A stretch of DNA of 64,000 nucleotides from Haemonchus contortus (Eukaryota; Nematoda; Chromadorea; Rhabditida; Trichostrongylidae): contig LS997567.1 in the NCBI GenBank assembly GCA_000469685.2, forward strand, positions 9,571,104 through 9,635,103, in the 5' to 3' direction. A program made the translations under genes and the position numbers. Under the pieces are notes generated by a model that saw nothing but the letters and a program-made list of their open reading frames with translations, did not search any database and had not been told where the DNA came from. Shown in pieces: positions 1-12,481 of this stretch. Numbering within the stretch: the stretch's first letter is position 1; every line of letters starts with the position of its first letter.

Positions 1-1098
1 AAGGTTCGGATTAGCTTCAGAGGAACAATAGAATAAAGCATCATATCCTATTTACATGAAAGATACAAAGGAACGGAAAAACCGAAAAAGAAACAAGGGG
101 GGGGGTTGGGGGTGTAAGGGGGAGGAGCAGTTGGGCCGCCCAAAAAAGGAAGGGCAGTGGCCGGCCAACACTGCAAGCCGCATGGAGGGGTTGCGGCTCC
201 GGATACCAGCTTAGTAAGTACGCCAACCTCTTGGGGTGCCCAGATAATACAGGCAGCAGCGAGTAAGGGGCTAGTAAGGGGAGGGGGAGAAATTTACAGT
301 GTCAATGATAAAAAAATGAGTAAAAGAAAAAAATAGGCGAATAAAATGCATTAAATAGAATTGTACAGCGCATAGAGTAGAAACTAGAAGAAGAAAAACG
401 GGAGAAATAATAAGAAAAGTAGGAAAACCATCGTTAAGAGAGGAGGAAGTGGTGAAGGAACGGCAAGAATACGGGAAAAAAGAAATCGAGCAATAAAGGT
501 TACAAATTTGCCGTCAAAAATGTTGCGAAGAACAGTAGAAAAATAAAACGCTGTAAGAACTGATAAAGGAAGTGAGGAATCCAATACTGGCATAAACCTT
601 GCTACTATACGGTTTCCCCCTGCCCTGCTTCCACAGTTGAAGTTATTGCCTCTTCTGTCAAAAGGACTTAGAAACAACCTTGCAATTACACTCTACGGCG
701 ATCATCCATGCTGCGCCAGATAATAACAGCCAAATGAGCCAAATGGTTCAAGGAGACAGAACAGGAACGATAAGCTCTCCCTTTCTTCTACGATGAGGAG
801 ACTCCCTTTTTTCTTCGGCCTTTTCCGTTACCAATGAGATTTCTTACGATAATTCGTGCTTGGTCAATAGCAACTAAGGTAGCGAAAAGATTGGCATTGG
901 CAAAGATTCGCATTCTTTACAAAGTTATCATCAGTCAAAAATTATTGGGAGAGAATAGGTATCTCACCTAAGATGCATCATTTTCAGAAGATTACCCGAA
1001 TCCACATTGCCTTCAAATAGATACGCAAAAAAGGCGACGCTAAGATAACGCAGTAGGGGAGGTTGAAAAACCTCTAGAGATTTTTTTGCTCAGGCTAC
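1..1098. other. Repeat-flanking sequence, no gene recognised
   Basis: I see no supportable gene in this stretch. It has G-rich runs near 97-125 and 285-292. The minus-strand frame at 384-677 has a low-complexity, leucine/phenylalanine-rich end; it could be a decayed LINE tail, but I find no diagnostic motif. Confidence 0.4.
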
Positions 1099-2712
1099 AC
1101 TCGCAGCTAAATCTACACCCCGAAAAATTGGCGGACGAGTTGCGCGCGACATTTGCCAACTTTTTGCGACAACTGTCTAGCTTAAAATCAGGCAATTCGT
1201 TGCGGGATCATTAGCAGCTACCTCTCAACTTCGATCAATGCAACATTCCCTCTTATTTTTCTATTCCCTACGCTGTTCTATTCTATTATTCTAATCTGAT
1301 GACTGTTATATACTACAAGATTCTCTGCTGAACGTTATTCTGCTGCCGTTCTGCTGAATACCCTGCGCTAACCGAGGCTCAAGCACTGTTCGCATTTCAT
1401 TTGTGTGTTTTTATTCTGCTGGTACTACATTCTACTTGTTGTCCATTCACACTCTGGCTTTTCTAACTCGTATTCCGTATTTGAAAATTCTGACTCTACT
1501 TTGCAGTGACTTTGTATTTGACGCTGCTTTAATTATAATTCTGTTATTGCTATTCACCGCAGCAGTGGATACTGGGAAACACTTGTAGTGAAATTTAATC
1601 TACATTTATTGCTTCTTCGTTTCTAACCTTTGTTTTTCAATTGTTCTTGCGCCTTTTGAAAATCATTCTGTGTATTGCTTTCATTAACTGTCTTTCAGTT
1701 TTTTTTGCTTGAATTCTCTCCTAGTCATGCATTTATGCGGCAGCATAGGACTGAACTGTGGGAGGACTTCTATGATTCTACCCCTTTTCATTTTTATGCT
1801 GCTTTGGAGGTGAATTCACAACTTTCCCGCTAATGTCCACCATTCTGCCTCTCAACCAAGCAATGAGTAGTTTTCGCTGTATCTTCTCCACTTATATTCT
1901 TTAACTACTTCCACGAACTCTTCTCTTGATCAGTTTTATCCAGTAACTGTTCACAATTACAACAGCGTTATTAATTCTACAATATGTAGAAATTCAGCGA
2001 TGACTTCTCATATCTCATTGACCCTTAATTTTTTACGTTAAACCCTGTAATCTTGACCCACATTAAACATGGATACTGACTATCCCCTTCATGCAAGCTC
2101 TACAGTTTCGATGTTGCACACCTCGCGCACACGCAGCGTGCACCCACCCACTGTGTTTCTCTGGCATCTGGTTCTTCTGGATCCATGTCTTCTGGGAGAG
2201 CAGGTCTTCCTCGAAAGAAATCCAGCAGAATGAGATTCCTCGGGACCAACTCTTATATCCTCCACGGATTGCGTCTTCCTCCTCATTTCTCATCGGATTC
2301 GAGCTCTCTGTATGTTATGTAATGTGAAGTATCCATTTAACTTAACGTGAAAAGGAGTATTCCAAGCAATTATCGATATCCAGTGGAAACACGAAGGCGA
2401 AAGCGGTAGCTCGCATCCAGCAAAGGCCCAGACCAATGGCTGTTAAAACTTTATAGTATGAAACGAAACTCACTGTAAATCAGAGTGATACTAGCAATCC
2501 TAATTAAGCAAACTGCAACACGGTGTACTTATTCACCGCGACAGTATGCCGAATAAGTTATAATCAGTTGTTGAAAAATTACAATAAAGTTGGAACACTA
2601 GCACACTCAAATTCTTCTAAGATTGAAGACTGGAAGCATGTGCAGCAGGTAACATGAGAAATGAAATTTTATCGTCGAACTAATCCATATTGTAGAATTA
2701 ATAACGCTGTTG

Positions 2713-3209
2713 GGTGAAAATGTAGTTGGGGGGGGGGGCCACGCGGCGGCGCGGCGCCTTTTCATGTCTGTGCCCTCCCCGGCGAGATAGTAAACAAGGA
2801 AGATTAGGCGAGCCCGTAATGGTGTTTAGGGACGTTTCATAGTTCTTTTATGTTATAACTGCGTGTTTTTCACCTAATTTTAGGAAGGGGAGGGGCTCCG
2901 GGGTGGGTGAGCCAATTGGACGTTCAACTTTTATCTCATCCCAGCTTTTTGCACGAGATAACCATCTCACCCACCCCGGAGCCTCTCCCCTCCTTAAAAA
3001 ATAGGTTTTATCGGCTCAGAAGAAGAGCATCCATCATATGCAAACATATCAACATGTGTCAAAAGTTATTTTGTTCCAAATTTCGAAACACATCAGTGCA
3101 ACCTCACCATTCCTTCCCAGACTCAGGCCCACTGCTATCTCGCTGGGGAGAGCGCCAGACGAGGAAAGTGTCGCGCCGCCGCGTGGCCCCTCCCAACTAC
3201 ATTTTCACC
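2713..3209. mobile_element. hAT-like foldback MITE a
   Basis: 497-bp palindromic element with ends GGTGAAAATGTAGTTGGG and complement, flanked by the 8-bp direct repeat CGCTGTTG (2705-2712 and 3210-3217). The interior carries an inverted GGGGCTCCGGGGTGGGTGAG motif. An 8-bp duplication is typical of hAT transposition; assignment to hAT is inferred from that alone. It is inserted in the right arm of foldback copy 1, where copies 2 and 3 show the empty site. Confidence 0.85.
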
Positions 3210-3307
3210 CGCTGTTGTAATTGTGAACAGTTACTGGATAAAACTGATCAAGAGAAGAGTTCGTGGAAGTAGTTAAAGAATATAAGTGGAGAAGATGCAG
3301 CGAAAAC

Positions 3308-3747
3308 GGTGCTAAGTGGGTTGGGGGGGGGGGCCACGCGGCGCGGCTGCGGCGCGGCGCACTGCGCTCTCAAAGCCCGAAACAGTGTTTAGAGATGTTT
3401 CATAGTTTTTTATGTTGTAACTGTGTATTTTTCACCTATTTTAGGAAGGGGGGGGGGGGACTCCGGGGTGGGTGAGCCAATTGGACGTTCAACTTTTACC
3501 TCATCTCAGCTTCTTGCACGAGACAACCATCTCACCCACCCCCGGAGCGCCTCCCCTGCTTAAAAAATAGGTTTTGTCGGCTCAGAAGAAGTGTATCCAT
3601 TATATGCAAGCATATTGTTTGTTCTGAATCACGAAACACATGAGTACAACTTTACCATTCCTTCCCAGACTCAGGCCCAGTAGTGTCTTGCTGGAGAGCG
3701 CGCCGCAGCCGCGCCGCGTGGCCCCCCCCCCCAACCCACTTAGCACC
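3308..3747. mobile_element. hAT-like foldback MITE b
   Basis: 440-bp palindromic element with ends GGTGCTAAGTGGGTTGGG and complement. The 8-bp direct repeat GCGAAAAC flanks it at 3300-3307 and 3748-3755. It is related to MITE a through the central GGGTGGGTGAGCC motif and the CCACGCGGC arm sequence. Confidence 0.86.
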
Positions 3748-3813
3748 GCGAAAACTACTCATTGCTTGGTTGAGAGGCAGAATGGTGGACATTAGCGGGA
3801 AAGTTGTGAATTC

Positions 3814-4308
3814 GGTGCTAAGTGAGTTGGGAGGGGCCACGCGGCGGCGCGGCGCCTTTTCATGTCTGCGCCCTCTACGACGAGATAGTAGTACTGGAGC
3901 TGAGTCTGGGAAGGGATGGTGAAGTTGTACTGAAGTGTTTCGTGATTCAAAACAAATTACATCTTGGCACATGATATATGCTTGCATATTATGATACTCT
4001 TCTTCTGAGCCGATAAAACCACATTTTTAGGAAGGGGAGGGGCTCCGGGGTGGGTGAGATGGTTTTCTCGTGCAAAAAGCTGAGAAGAGATAAAAGCTGA
4101 TCGTCCAATTGGCTCACCCACCCCGGAGCCCCTCCCCTTACTAAAATTAGGTGAAAAATACGCAGTTATAACATAAAAGAGCTATGAAATGTCCCTAAAC
4201 ACCATTACGGGCTCGCCTACCCTTACTTGCCTACTATCTCGTCGAAGAGGGCGCAGACATGAAAAGGCGCCGCGCCGCCGCGTGCCCCCCCCCAACTCCC
4301 TTAGCACC
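3814..4308. mobile_element. hAT-like foldback MITE c
   Basis: 495-bp palindromic element with ends GGTGCTAAG and complement. The 8-bp direct repeat GTGAATTC flanks it at 3806-3813 and 4309-4316. It is the third independent insertion of this family within about 1.6 kb of the outer foldback copy. Confidence 0.86.
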
Positions 4309-4774
4309 GTGAATTCACCTCCAAAGCAGCATAAAAATGAAAAGGGGTAGAATCATATAAGTCCTCCCACAGTTCAGTCCTATGCTGCCGCATAAATGCA
4401 TGACTAGGAGAGAATTCAAGCAAAAAAAACTGAAAGACAGCTAATGAAAGCAATACACGGAATGATTTTCAAAAGGCGCAAGAACAATTAAAAAACAAAG
4501 GTTAGAAACGAAGAAGCAATAAATGTAGATTAAATTTCACCACAAGTGTTTCCCAGTATCCACTGCTGCGGTGAATAGCAATAACAGAATTATAATTAAA
4601 GCAGCGTCAAATACAAAGTCACTGCAAAGTAGAGTCAGAATTTTCAAATACGGAATACGAGTTAGAAAAGCCAGAGTGTGAATGGACAACAAGTAGAATG
4701 TAGTACCAGCAGAATAAAAACACACAAATGAAATGCGAACAGTGCTTGAGCCTCGGTTAGCGCAGGGTATCCAG

Positions 4775-7700
4775 ACTCGCAGCTAAATCTACACCCCGAA
4801 AAATTAACGGGCGAGTTGTGCGCGACACTTGTCAACTTTTTGCGTCAACTGTCTAACTGAAAACCAGGTAATTCGTTGCGGGACCATCAGCAGCTACCTC
4901 TCAACGCCGATTAACGCAATCTTCCCTCTTGTTTTTCTATTCCCTACGCTATTCTATTCTATTATTCTAATCTGATGGCTGTTAGATACTACAAGATTCT
5001 CTGCTGAACGTTATTCTGCTGCCGTTCTGCTGGATACCCCGCGCTAACCGAGGCTCAAGCACTGTTCGCATTTCATTTGTGTTTTTATTCACTCGCAGCT
5101 AAATCTACACCCCGAAAAATTGGCGGACGAGTTGCGCGCGACATTTGTCAAATTTTTGCGACAACTGTCTAGCTTAAAATCAGGCAATTCGTTGCGGGAC
5201 CACCAGCAGCTGCCTCTCAACGCCGATCAATGCAACCTTCCCTCTGTTTTTCTATTCCCTGCGCTATTCTATTCTATTATTCTAATCTGATGTCTGTTAG
5301 ATACTACAAGATTCTCTGCTGAACGTTATTCTGCTGCCGTTCTGCTGGATACCCCGCGCTAACCGAGGCTCAAGCACTGTTCGCATTTCATTTGTGTTTT
5401 TATTCTGCTGGTACTACATTCTACTTATTATCCATTCACCCTCTGGCTTTTGTAACTCGTATTCCGTATTTGACAATTCTGACTCTACTTTGCAGTGACT
5501 TTGTATTTTACGCTGCTTGTAATTACAATTCTGTTATTGCTATTCACCGCAGCAGTGGATACTGGGAAACACTTGTGGTGAGATTTAATCTACATTTATT
5601 GCTTCTTCGTTTCTAGCTTTTGTTTTTTGATCGTTCTTGCGCCTTTTGAAATTCATTCTGTGTATTGCTTTCATATAGCTGTCTTTTAGTTTTTTCTGCT
5701 TGAATTCTCTCCTAGTCACGCATTTATGCGGCAGCATAGGACTGAACTGTGGGAGGACTTATATGATTCTACCCCTTTTCATTTTAATGCTGCTTCGGAG
5801 GTGAATTCAAAACTTTCTCGCTAATGTCCACCATTCTGCCTCTCAACCAAGCAATGAGTAGTTTTCGCTGCATCTTCTCCACTTATATTCTTAACTGCTT
5901 CCACGAACTCTTCTCTTGATCAATTTTATCCAGTAACCGTTCACAATTACAACAGCATTATTAATTTACAATATGTAGAAATCCCGCGATGATTTCTCAT
6001 ATCTCATTGGCCCTTAATTTTTTACATTAAACCCCGTGTTCCTGACCCACATTAAACATGGATACTGAATATCCCCTTCATGCAAGCTCTACAGTTTCGA
6101 TGTTGCACACCTCGCGCACACACAGCGTGCACCCAAACGCAGCACTGCGTGCAGCCACCCACTGTGTTTCTCTGACATCTGGTTCTACTGGATCCATGTC
6201 TTCTGGGAGAGCGGGATGTTCCTCGAAAGAAATCCAACAGAATGAAATTCCTCGGGATCAACTCTTATGTCCTCCACGGATTGCTTCTTCCTTCTAATTT
6301 CTCATCGGATTCGAGCTCTCTGTATGTTATGTAATGTGAAGTATCTATTTAACGTAACGTGAAAAGGGGGTATTCCAAGCAATCATCGATATCCAGTGAA
6401 AACACGAAAGTGAAATGCGATGAGGTAACTCGCATCCAGCAAAGGCCCAAACCGATCGCTGATAAAACCTTGTAGTATGAAACGAAACTCACTGTAAACC
6501 AGAGTGATACTAGCAAGTACGTAGCAAGTGCAGTACGGTGTACCTATTCACCGCGACAGTATGCCAAATAAATTATAATCAGTTGTTGAAAGATTACAAC
6601 AAAGTTGGAACACTAGCACACTCAAATTCTTCTGAGATTGCAAACTGGAAGCATATGCAGCAGGTGACATGAGAGATGAAATTTTATCTTCGAACTGTTC
6701 CATATTGTAGAATTAATAATGCTGTTGTAATTGTGAACGGTGACCGGATAAAATTGACCAAGAGAAGAGTTCGTGGAAGCAGTTAAAGAATATAAGTGGA
6801 GAAGATGCAGCGAAAACTACTCATTGCTTGGTTGAGAGGCAGAATGGTGGACATTAGCGGGAAAGTTGTGAATTCACCTCCGAAGCAGCATAAAAATGAA
6901 AAGGGGTAGAATCATATAAGTCCTCCCACAGTTCAGTCCTATGCTGCCGCATAAATGCGTGACTAGGAGAGAATTCAAGCAGAAAAAACTAAAAGACAGC
7001 TATATGAAAGCAATACACAGAATGAATTTCAAAAGGCGCAAGAACGATTAAAAAACAAAAGCTAGAAACGAAGAAGCAATAAATGTAGACTTAAATCTCA
7101 CCACAAGTGTTTCCCAGTATCCACTGCTGCGGTGAATAGCAATAACAGAATTGTAATTACAAGCAGCGTAAAATACAAAGTCACTGCAAAGTAGAGTCAG
7201 AATTGTCAAATACGGAATACGAGTTACAAAAGCCAGAGGGTGAATGGATAATAAGTAGAATGTAGTACCAGCAGAATAAAAACACAAATGAAATGCGAAC
7301 AGTGCTTGAGCCTCGGTTAGCGCGGGGTATCCAGCAGAACGGCAGCAGAATAACGTTCAGCAGAGAATCTTGTAGTATCTAACAGACATCAGATTAGAAT
7401 AATAGAATAGAATAGCGCAGGGAATAGAAAAACAAGAGGGAAGGTTGCGTTGATCGGTGTTGAGAGGTAGCTGCTGATGGTCCCGCAACGAATTGCCTGA
7501 TTTTAAGCTTGACAGTTGTCGCAAAAATTTGACAAATGTCGCGCGCAACTCGTCCGCCAATTTTTCGGGGTGTAGATTTAGCTGCGAGTTTTTTATTCTG
7601 CTGGTACTACATTCTACTTGTTATCCATTCACCCTCTGGCTTTTGTAACTCGTATTCCGTATTTGACAATTCTGACTCTACTTTGCAGCGACTTTGTATT

Positions 7701-9783
7701 TGACGCTGCTTGTAATTATAATTCTGTTACTGATATTCACCGCAGCAGTGGATACTGGGAAACACTTGTGGTGAGATTTAATCTACATTTATTGCTTCTT
7801 CGTTTCTAACTTTTGTTTTTTAATTGTTCTTGCGCCTTTTGAAATTCATTCTGTGTATTGCCTTCATATAGCTGTCTTTTAGTTTTTTCTGCTTTAATTC
7901 TCTCCTAGTCACGCATTTATGCGGCAGCATAGGACTGAACTGTGGGAGAACTTATATGATTCTACCCCTTTTCATTTTTATGCTGCTTCGGAGGTGAATT
8001 CACAACTTTCTCGCTGATGTCCACCATTCTGCCTCTCAACCAAGCAATGAGTAGTTTTCGCTGCATCTTCTCCACTTATATTTTTTAACTGCTTCCACGA
8101 ACTCTTCTCTTGATCAATTTTATCCAGTAACCGTTCACAATTACAACTGCATTATTAATTTACAATATGTAGAAATCCAGCGATGATTTCTCATATCTCA
8201 TTGGCCCTTAATTTTTTACATTAAACCCCGTGTTCCTGACCCACATTAAACATGGATACTGAATATCCCCTTCATGCAAGCTCTATAGTTTCGATGTTGC
8301 ACACCTCGCGCACACACAGCGTGCACCCAAACGCAGCACTGCGTGCAGCCACCCACTGTGTTTCTCTGACATCTGGTTCTACTGGATCCATGTCTTCTGG
8401 GAGAGCAGGATCTTCCTCGAAAGAAATCCAGCAGAATGAAATTCCTCGGGATCAACTCTTATATCCTCCACGGATTGCTTCTTCCTCCTAATTTCTCATC
8501 GGATTCGAGCTCTCTGTATGTTATGTAATGTGAACTCTCTATTTAACGTAACGTGAAAAGGGGGTATTTCAAGCAATCATCGATATCCAATGGAAACACG
8601 AAGGCGAAGTGCGAAGCGGTAGCTCGCATCCAGCAAAGGCCCAGACCAATGGCTGTTAAAACTTTATAGTATGAAACGAAACTCACAGTAAACCAGGGTG
8701 ATACTAGCAACCCTATTTATGCAAACGGCAGCACGGTGTACCTATTCACCGCGACAGTATGCCGAATAAATTATAATCAGTTGTTGAAAGATTACAACAA
8801 AGTTGGAACACTAGCACACTCAAATTCTTCTGAGATTGCAAACTGGAAGCATATGCAGCAGGTGACATGAGAAATGAAATTTTATCGTCGAACTGTTCCA
8901 TATTGTAGAATTAATAATGCAGTTGTAATTGTGAACGGTTACCGGGTAAAATTGATCAAGAGAAGAGTTCGTAGAAGCAGTTAAAGAATATAAGTGGAGA
9001 TGCAGCGAAAACTACTCATTGCTTGGTTGAGAGGCAGAATGGTGGACATTAGCGAGAAAGTTGTGAATTCATCTCCGAAGCAGCATAAGTATGAAAAGGG
9101 GTAGAATCATATAAGTTCTCCCACAGTTCAGTCCTATGCTGCCGCATAAATGCGTGACTAGGAGAGAATTCAAGCAGAAAAAACTAAAAGACAGCTATAT
9201 GAAAGCAATACACAGAATGAATTTCAAAAGGCGCAAGAACAATTAAAAAACAAAAGTTAGAAACGAAGAAGCAATAAATGTAGATTAAATCTCACCACAA
9301 GTGTTTCCCAGTATCCACTGCTGCGGTGAATATCAGTAACAGAATTATAATTACAAGCAGCGTCAAATACAAAGTCGCTGCAAAGTAGAGTCAGAATTGT
9401 CAAATACGGAATACGAGTTACAAAAGCCAGAGGGTGAATGGATAACAAGTAGAATGTAGTACCAGCAGAATAAAAACACAAATGAAATGCGAACAGTGCT
9501 TGAGCCTCGGTTAGCGCGGGGTAACCAGCAGAACGGCAGCAGAATAACGTTCAGCAGAGAATCTTGTAGTATCTAACAGCCATCAGATTAGAATAATAGA
9601 ATAGAATAGCGTAGGGAATAGAAAAACAAGAGGGAAGATTGCGTTGATCGGCGTTGAGAGGTAGCTGCTGATGGTCCCGCAACGAATTACCTGGTTTTCA
9701 GTTAGACAGTTGACGCAAAAAGTTGACAAGTGTCGCGCACAACTCGCCCGTTAATTTTTCGGGGTGTAGATTTAGCTGCGAGT
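4775..9783. mobile_element. Middle foldback element, copy 2, inserted in copy 1
   Basis: The same foldback family is inserted into the right arm of copy 1. It is flanked by the 9-bp direct repeat GGTATCCAG at 4766-4774 and 9784-9792. Without copy 3 and its duplication it is 2,501 bp. Both arms share private variants such as TTAACGGGCGAG in the outer 40 bases, absent from the other copies. It has no coding capacity that I recognise. Confidence 0.92.
5091..7589. mobile_element. Inner foldback element, copy 3, inserted in copy 2
   Basis: This is the only uninterrupted copy, 2,499 bp long. Both ends carry ACTCGCAGCT or its complement. The 9-bp direct repeat TTTTTATTC flanks it at 5082-5090 and 7590-7598. 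The left arm is about 5091-5982 and the right arm about 6700-7589, roughly 890 bp each, around a ~720-bp centre. The 60-79-codon frames that recur across copies are arm sequence, not genes. Confidence 0.94.
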
Positions 9784-10339
9784 GGTATCCAGCAGAACGG
9801 CAGCAGAATAACGTTCAGCAGAGAATCTTGTAGTATATAACAGTCATCAGATTAGAATAATAGAATAGAATAGCGTAGGGAATAGAAAAATAAGAGGGAA
9901 TGTTGCATTGATCGAAGTTGAGAGGTAGCTGCTAATGATCCCGCAACGAATTGCCTGATTTTAAGCTAGACAGTTGTCGCAAAAAGTTGATAAATGTCGC
10001 GCGCAACTCGTCCGCCAATTTTTCGGGGTGTAGATTTAGCTGCTAGTGAGCCTCCCTTACGGCCCATGACGCGTCGAAAACGAGCCCTGGGCAAGGAGAC
10101 GGGAGTGGGTGGCGAGCAAGCTAGTGCTGCTGTGAGAGCCGAGTGCCCGTGCTGAATTTTCGTTTTTTGTGCGTTGTATTGGGTAGGATGGGCCAGTTTC
10201 ACTCGAGCATTTGCTACAGGCAGCTATGCAATCATTTTTTGTCACTTTTATTCTATTTCATTCATATAGGTTGATGCATTATAAGCGCTTCGTATACAAA
10301 CTTCTCATTAATGCTTTTTGTATTTGAATCATTATTTAT

Positions 10340-10670
10340 TTATAGTACACGCTGTGCTTGTTTTATCTCACATGAGTTCCCCAATTTCATTGCGTTGAAT
10401 AAATGTTTGACGATTCTATTCTTCATGTTTTCGTAATTGTATCCACGTAATTTCATTCCTTCTTTTTCTGTCTCTATGGTATTTTGCACCCGTTTGTACG
10501 CTTCCTTGTATGCCAGAATTGCATATGCCTCCAATCCAGCATTCAGAAGGAATCCTATCATTAATGGAGTTTTCCTGTGTCGTAGACTACATCCATGCAA
10601 TAACTACTCACCTTTTTCAGCCAGCTTTCCTTGAAATGCTTCAATTTCATTGAATAACGTTATCACTTCC
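10340..10670 (-). pseudogene. Two candidate coding exons of an unrecognised gene, phase broken
   Basis: Exon A (10612-10670) has a TTGACAG acceptor and a GTGAGT donor, and is open in one frame (residues EVITLFNEIEAFQGKLAEK). Exon B (about 10377-10574) has a GACACAG acceptor and a GTGAGA donor. It is open through MIGFLLNAGLEAYAILAYK and on to a lysine-rich coiled-coil-like tail. The composition looks protein-coding. However, the phase across the 37-bp intron is off by one base, as if an A were missing from the AAAAA run at the end of exon A. This could be a decayed gene, an assembly indel or chance. I do not recognise the family. Confidence 0.38.
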
Positions 10671-10896
10671 CTGTCAATGATAAATCAATAGGTAAAGCCT
10701 CCCAGCGATCACAGTACTGTAACGAATTGCTATGTTACAAATCACTAAAATTGACAAGGTGTCAATTTCTGAAATTACTTACAGTGGGAGCTGAAAAAAT
10801 GATGTACCCGAAGTTGCTAGCTTACCCGAAAGGTTCTTCATAAAACTATTCATTACGAATATTTTGTGGTGGGGTCCTCGTTTTGAAAAGTAGATG

Positions 10897-12481
10897 TACA
10901 GTGCGTCGCCAAATGATACAGCCATTCAGATTTTCCCAAAAACTCACAGTATACGATGTTTCTGAAAAACCGCCAAAGTAAAAAATGTGTCAAATTTGAA
11001 TTGCAGTTCGCACATTATCACCAAATTCCAGCTCGCAAACATAAACATTTTTTCGGTCAGTTTTTCAATAATGGATGCTTCTCCAACGTCGCCAAATGAT
11101 ACAGCCACTGACGAAATTAATTTATTTAACAAAAAACATACAACAAGGAGAGAAAGTTGCGAAGTCAATAATCAGCTGACCCACCATTCTTTCGAATTAC
11201 TCTGATAATACGGTGGTCTAGGCTCGAATAAAAAATTATTGGTCAGCTAATGGGCAACTTGGTGCCATGCTTCTATTATCGCTTTTTTCAACTCCTTGAC
11301 GCCTCGGACTTGCTTGTTTTGGGCGTAAATCTTCCGCACCATGAAGCCCCATACATTTTCCATCAAATTCAAACCGGAGCTGTTCGCCGGTCAGGGCAGA
11401 AGTGCCGAGAGAACCAAGCTTGGGTGCTCCTGCTACGTAAATTTGAGCGTTATCTTGCATAAAAAAAAGATTTCGGTGCAGATTCTGTGGCCAAGAGGGG
11501 AGAAGCGCACGGCGCGTAACAGTTCGACAAAAGGATGAGCTCATCTCCTTTGATACAAATTGTGAACGGGTAAGCCTACTCGATGGAATTGCGGCCCAAA
11601 CCATTACTCTCATCCTTTGGAGTTGAGTCTCGAAAACTGAAGTTTCTTTTTTCTCAGATCGTGCCAGCGAAATCGGTTCCCGTCTAGACCATCACAATTG
11701 AACTTCTTTTCATCGGAAAAACCGACTTGAAGAACAAAAATTATCAAGAGAAGGAAGGTCAAATGTCAGCACATGAAGAACACCTTATTCCACTCAGTTC
11801 GGCTGCACCGTCTGTCGAAAGCGACCCGATTTCCTCGATGTCTATTTGTGATGGAGGACGCCTTACGCATTTTCCGCTAGAAGTTGAACTTATACTTTCA
11901 GATCACCTTCCAAACAAAGCTTTTTGAGACAGAAACGACCGGATTTCCATGCAGGACTTGGTAGGGTTCGACACTTCCCTCAAAATACAGCGCTTGTCTT
12001 TGTCGGAAAGCAGCGAAGGACGTCCAGCACTTCTTCTGGTTTATCATAGGCTTCAGGACTTTGACGAAAATATCCAAAACTGCTTGACATCGACCCAAAT
12101 CTCGCGCGATTCTGCGATTTGACAGTCCCTGCTCCTTTTTCGCGAGGGTTTGACCTTATTCGAATTCCGAAAGCAAATTTCTCTTCCCATTGCCTGAAAA
12201 TGAAGAACATTACATAATCGAAGCAATTTCGTTACGTTGAACTAAAAAACGACACGAAGACGTGAAGTGGCTGGATCATTTGGCGACATTGGTAAAGCAC
12301 CCTTCACTGAAAAACAGGCCAAAAAAATGTTTTTGTTTTTGAGCTGGAATTTGGTGATAATGTGCGAATTGCAATTCAGATTTGACACATTTTTTTTACT
12401 TTGGCACTTGTTTAGAAACATAAAATACCGTGAATTTTTGGGGAAATTAGGGGTGGCTGTATCATTTGGCGACGCACTGTA
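10897..12481. mobile_element. Tc1-like transposon with IR/DR ends
   Basis: The ends are TACAGTGCGTCGCCAAATGA and complement, at a TA site. The arms are about 210 bp. The motif CGCCAAATGATACAGCC recurs at the inner edge of each arm (about 11091-11107 and 12268-12285). That is the inverted-repeat/direct-repeat layout of doubled transposase-binding sites. A decayed transposase lies between the arms on the minus strand. Confidence 0.85.
11236..12180 (-). pseudogene. Decayed Tc1-type transposase
   Basis: Reading the minus strand, an N-terminal helix-turn-helix/GRPR-like region (about 12180-12000) is followed by fragments in shifting frames. RVMVWAAIPS and FMQDNAQIYVA (about 11610-11440) are the region of the second catalytic aspartate. 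About 11400 encodes SSGLNLMENVWG in another frame, where families normally have SPDLNxxEN. The acidic residue of MEN is present, but the aspartate of PDLN is glycine. Several frameshifts separate these blocks, so no active enzyme is encoded. Confidence 0.8.

Larger units (their letters stand above)
1099..10047. mobile_element. Outer foldback (MULE-like) element, copy 1
   Basis: Long-terminal-inverted-repeat element. The left end begins ACTCGCAGCTAAATCTACA and the right end is its complement, with one change (GCTAGT for GCGAGT). Removing the nested copy (4775-9792) and three MITE insertions with their duplications leaves about 2,475 bp, which matches the 2.5-kb size of the inner copies. The arms are about 0.9 kb, share private variants, and surround a ~0.7-kb centre. 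There is no long ORF, so it is non-autonomous. The 9-bp duplications of the inner copies and the very long arms fit Mutator-like/foldback elements. I find no clear duplication flanking this outermost copy. Confidence 0.88.

Noticed and set aside
1403..9481. Recurrent 61-79-codon frames conserved between positions 1403, 4537, 5392, 7048, 7618 and 9257
   Set aside because: Conservation is explained by the six arms of nested foldback copies; the frames are short, lack domains and occur in both orientations.
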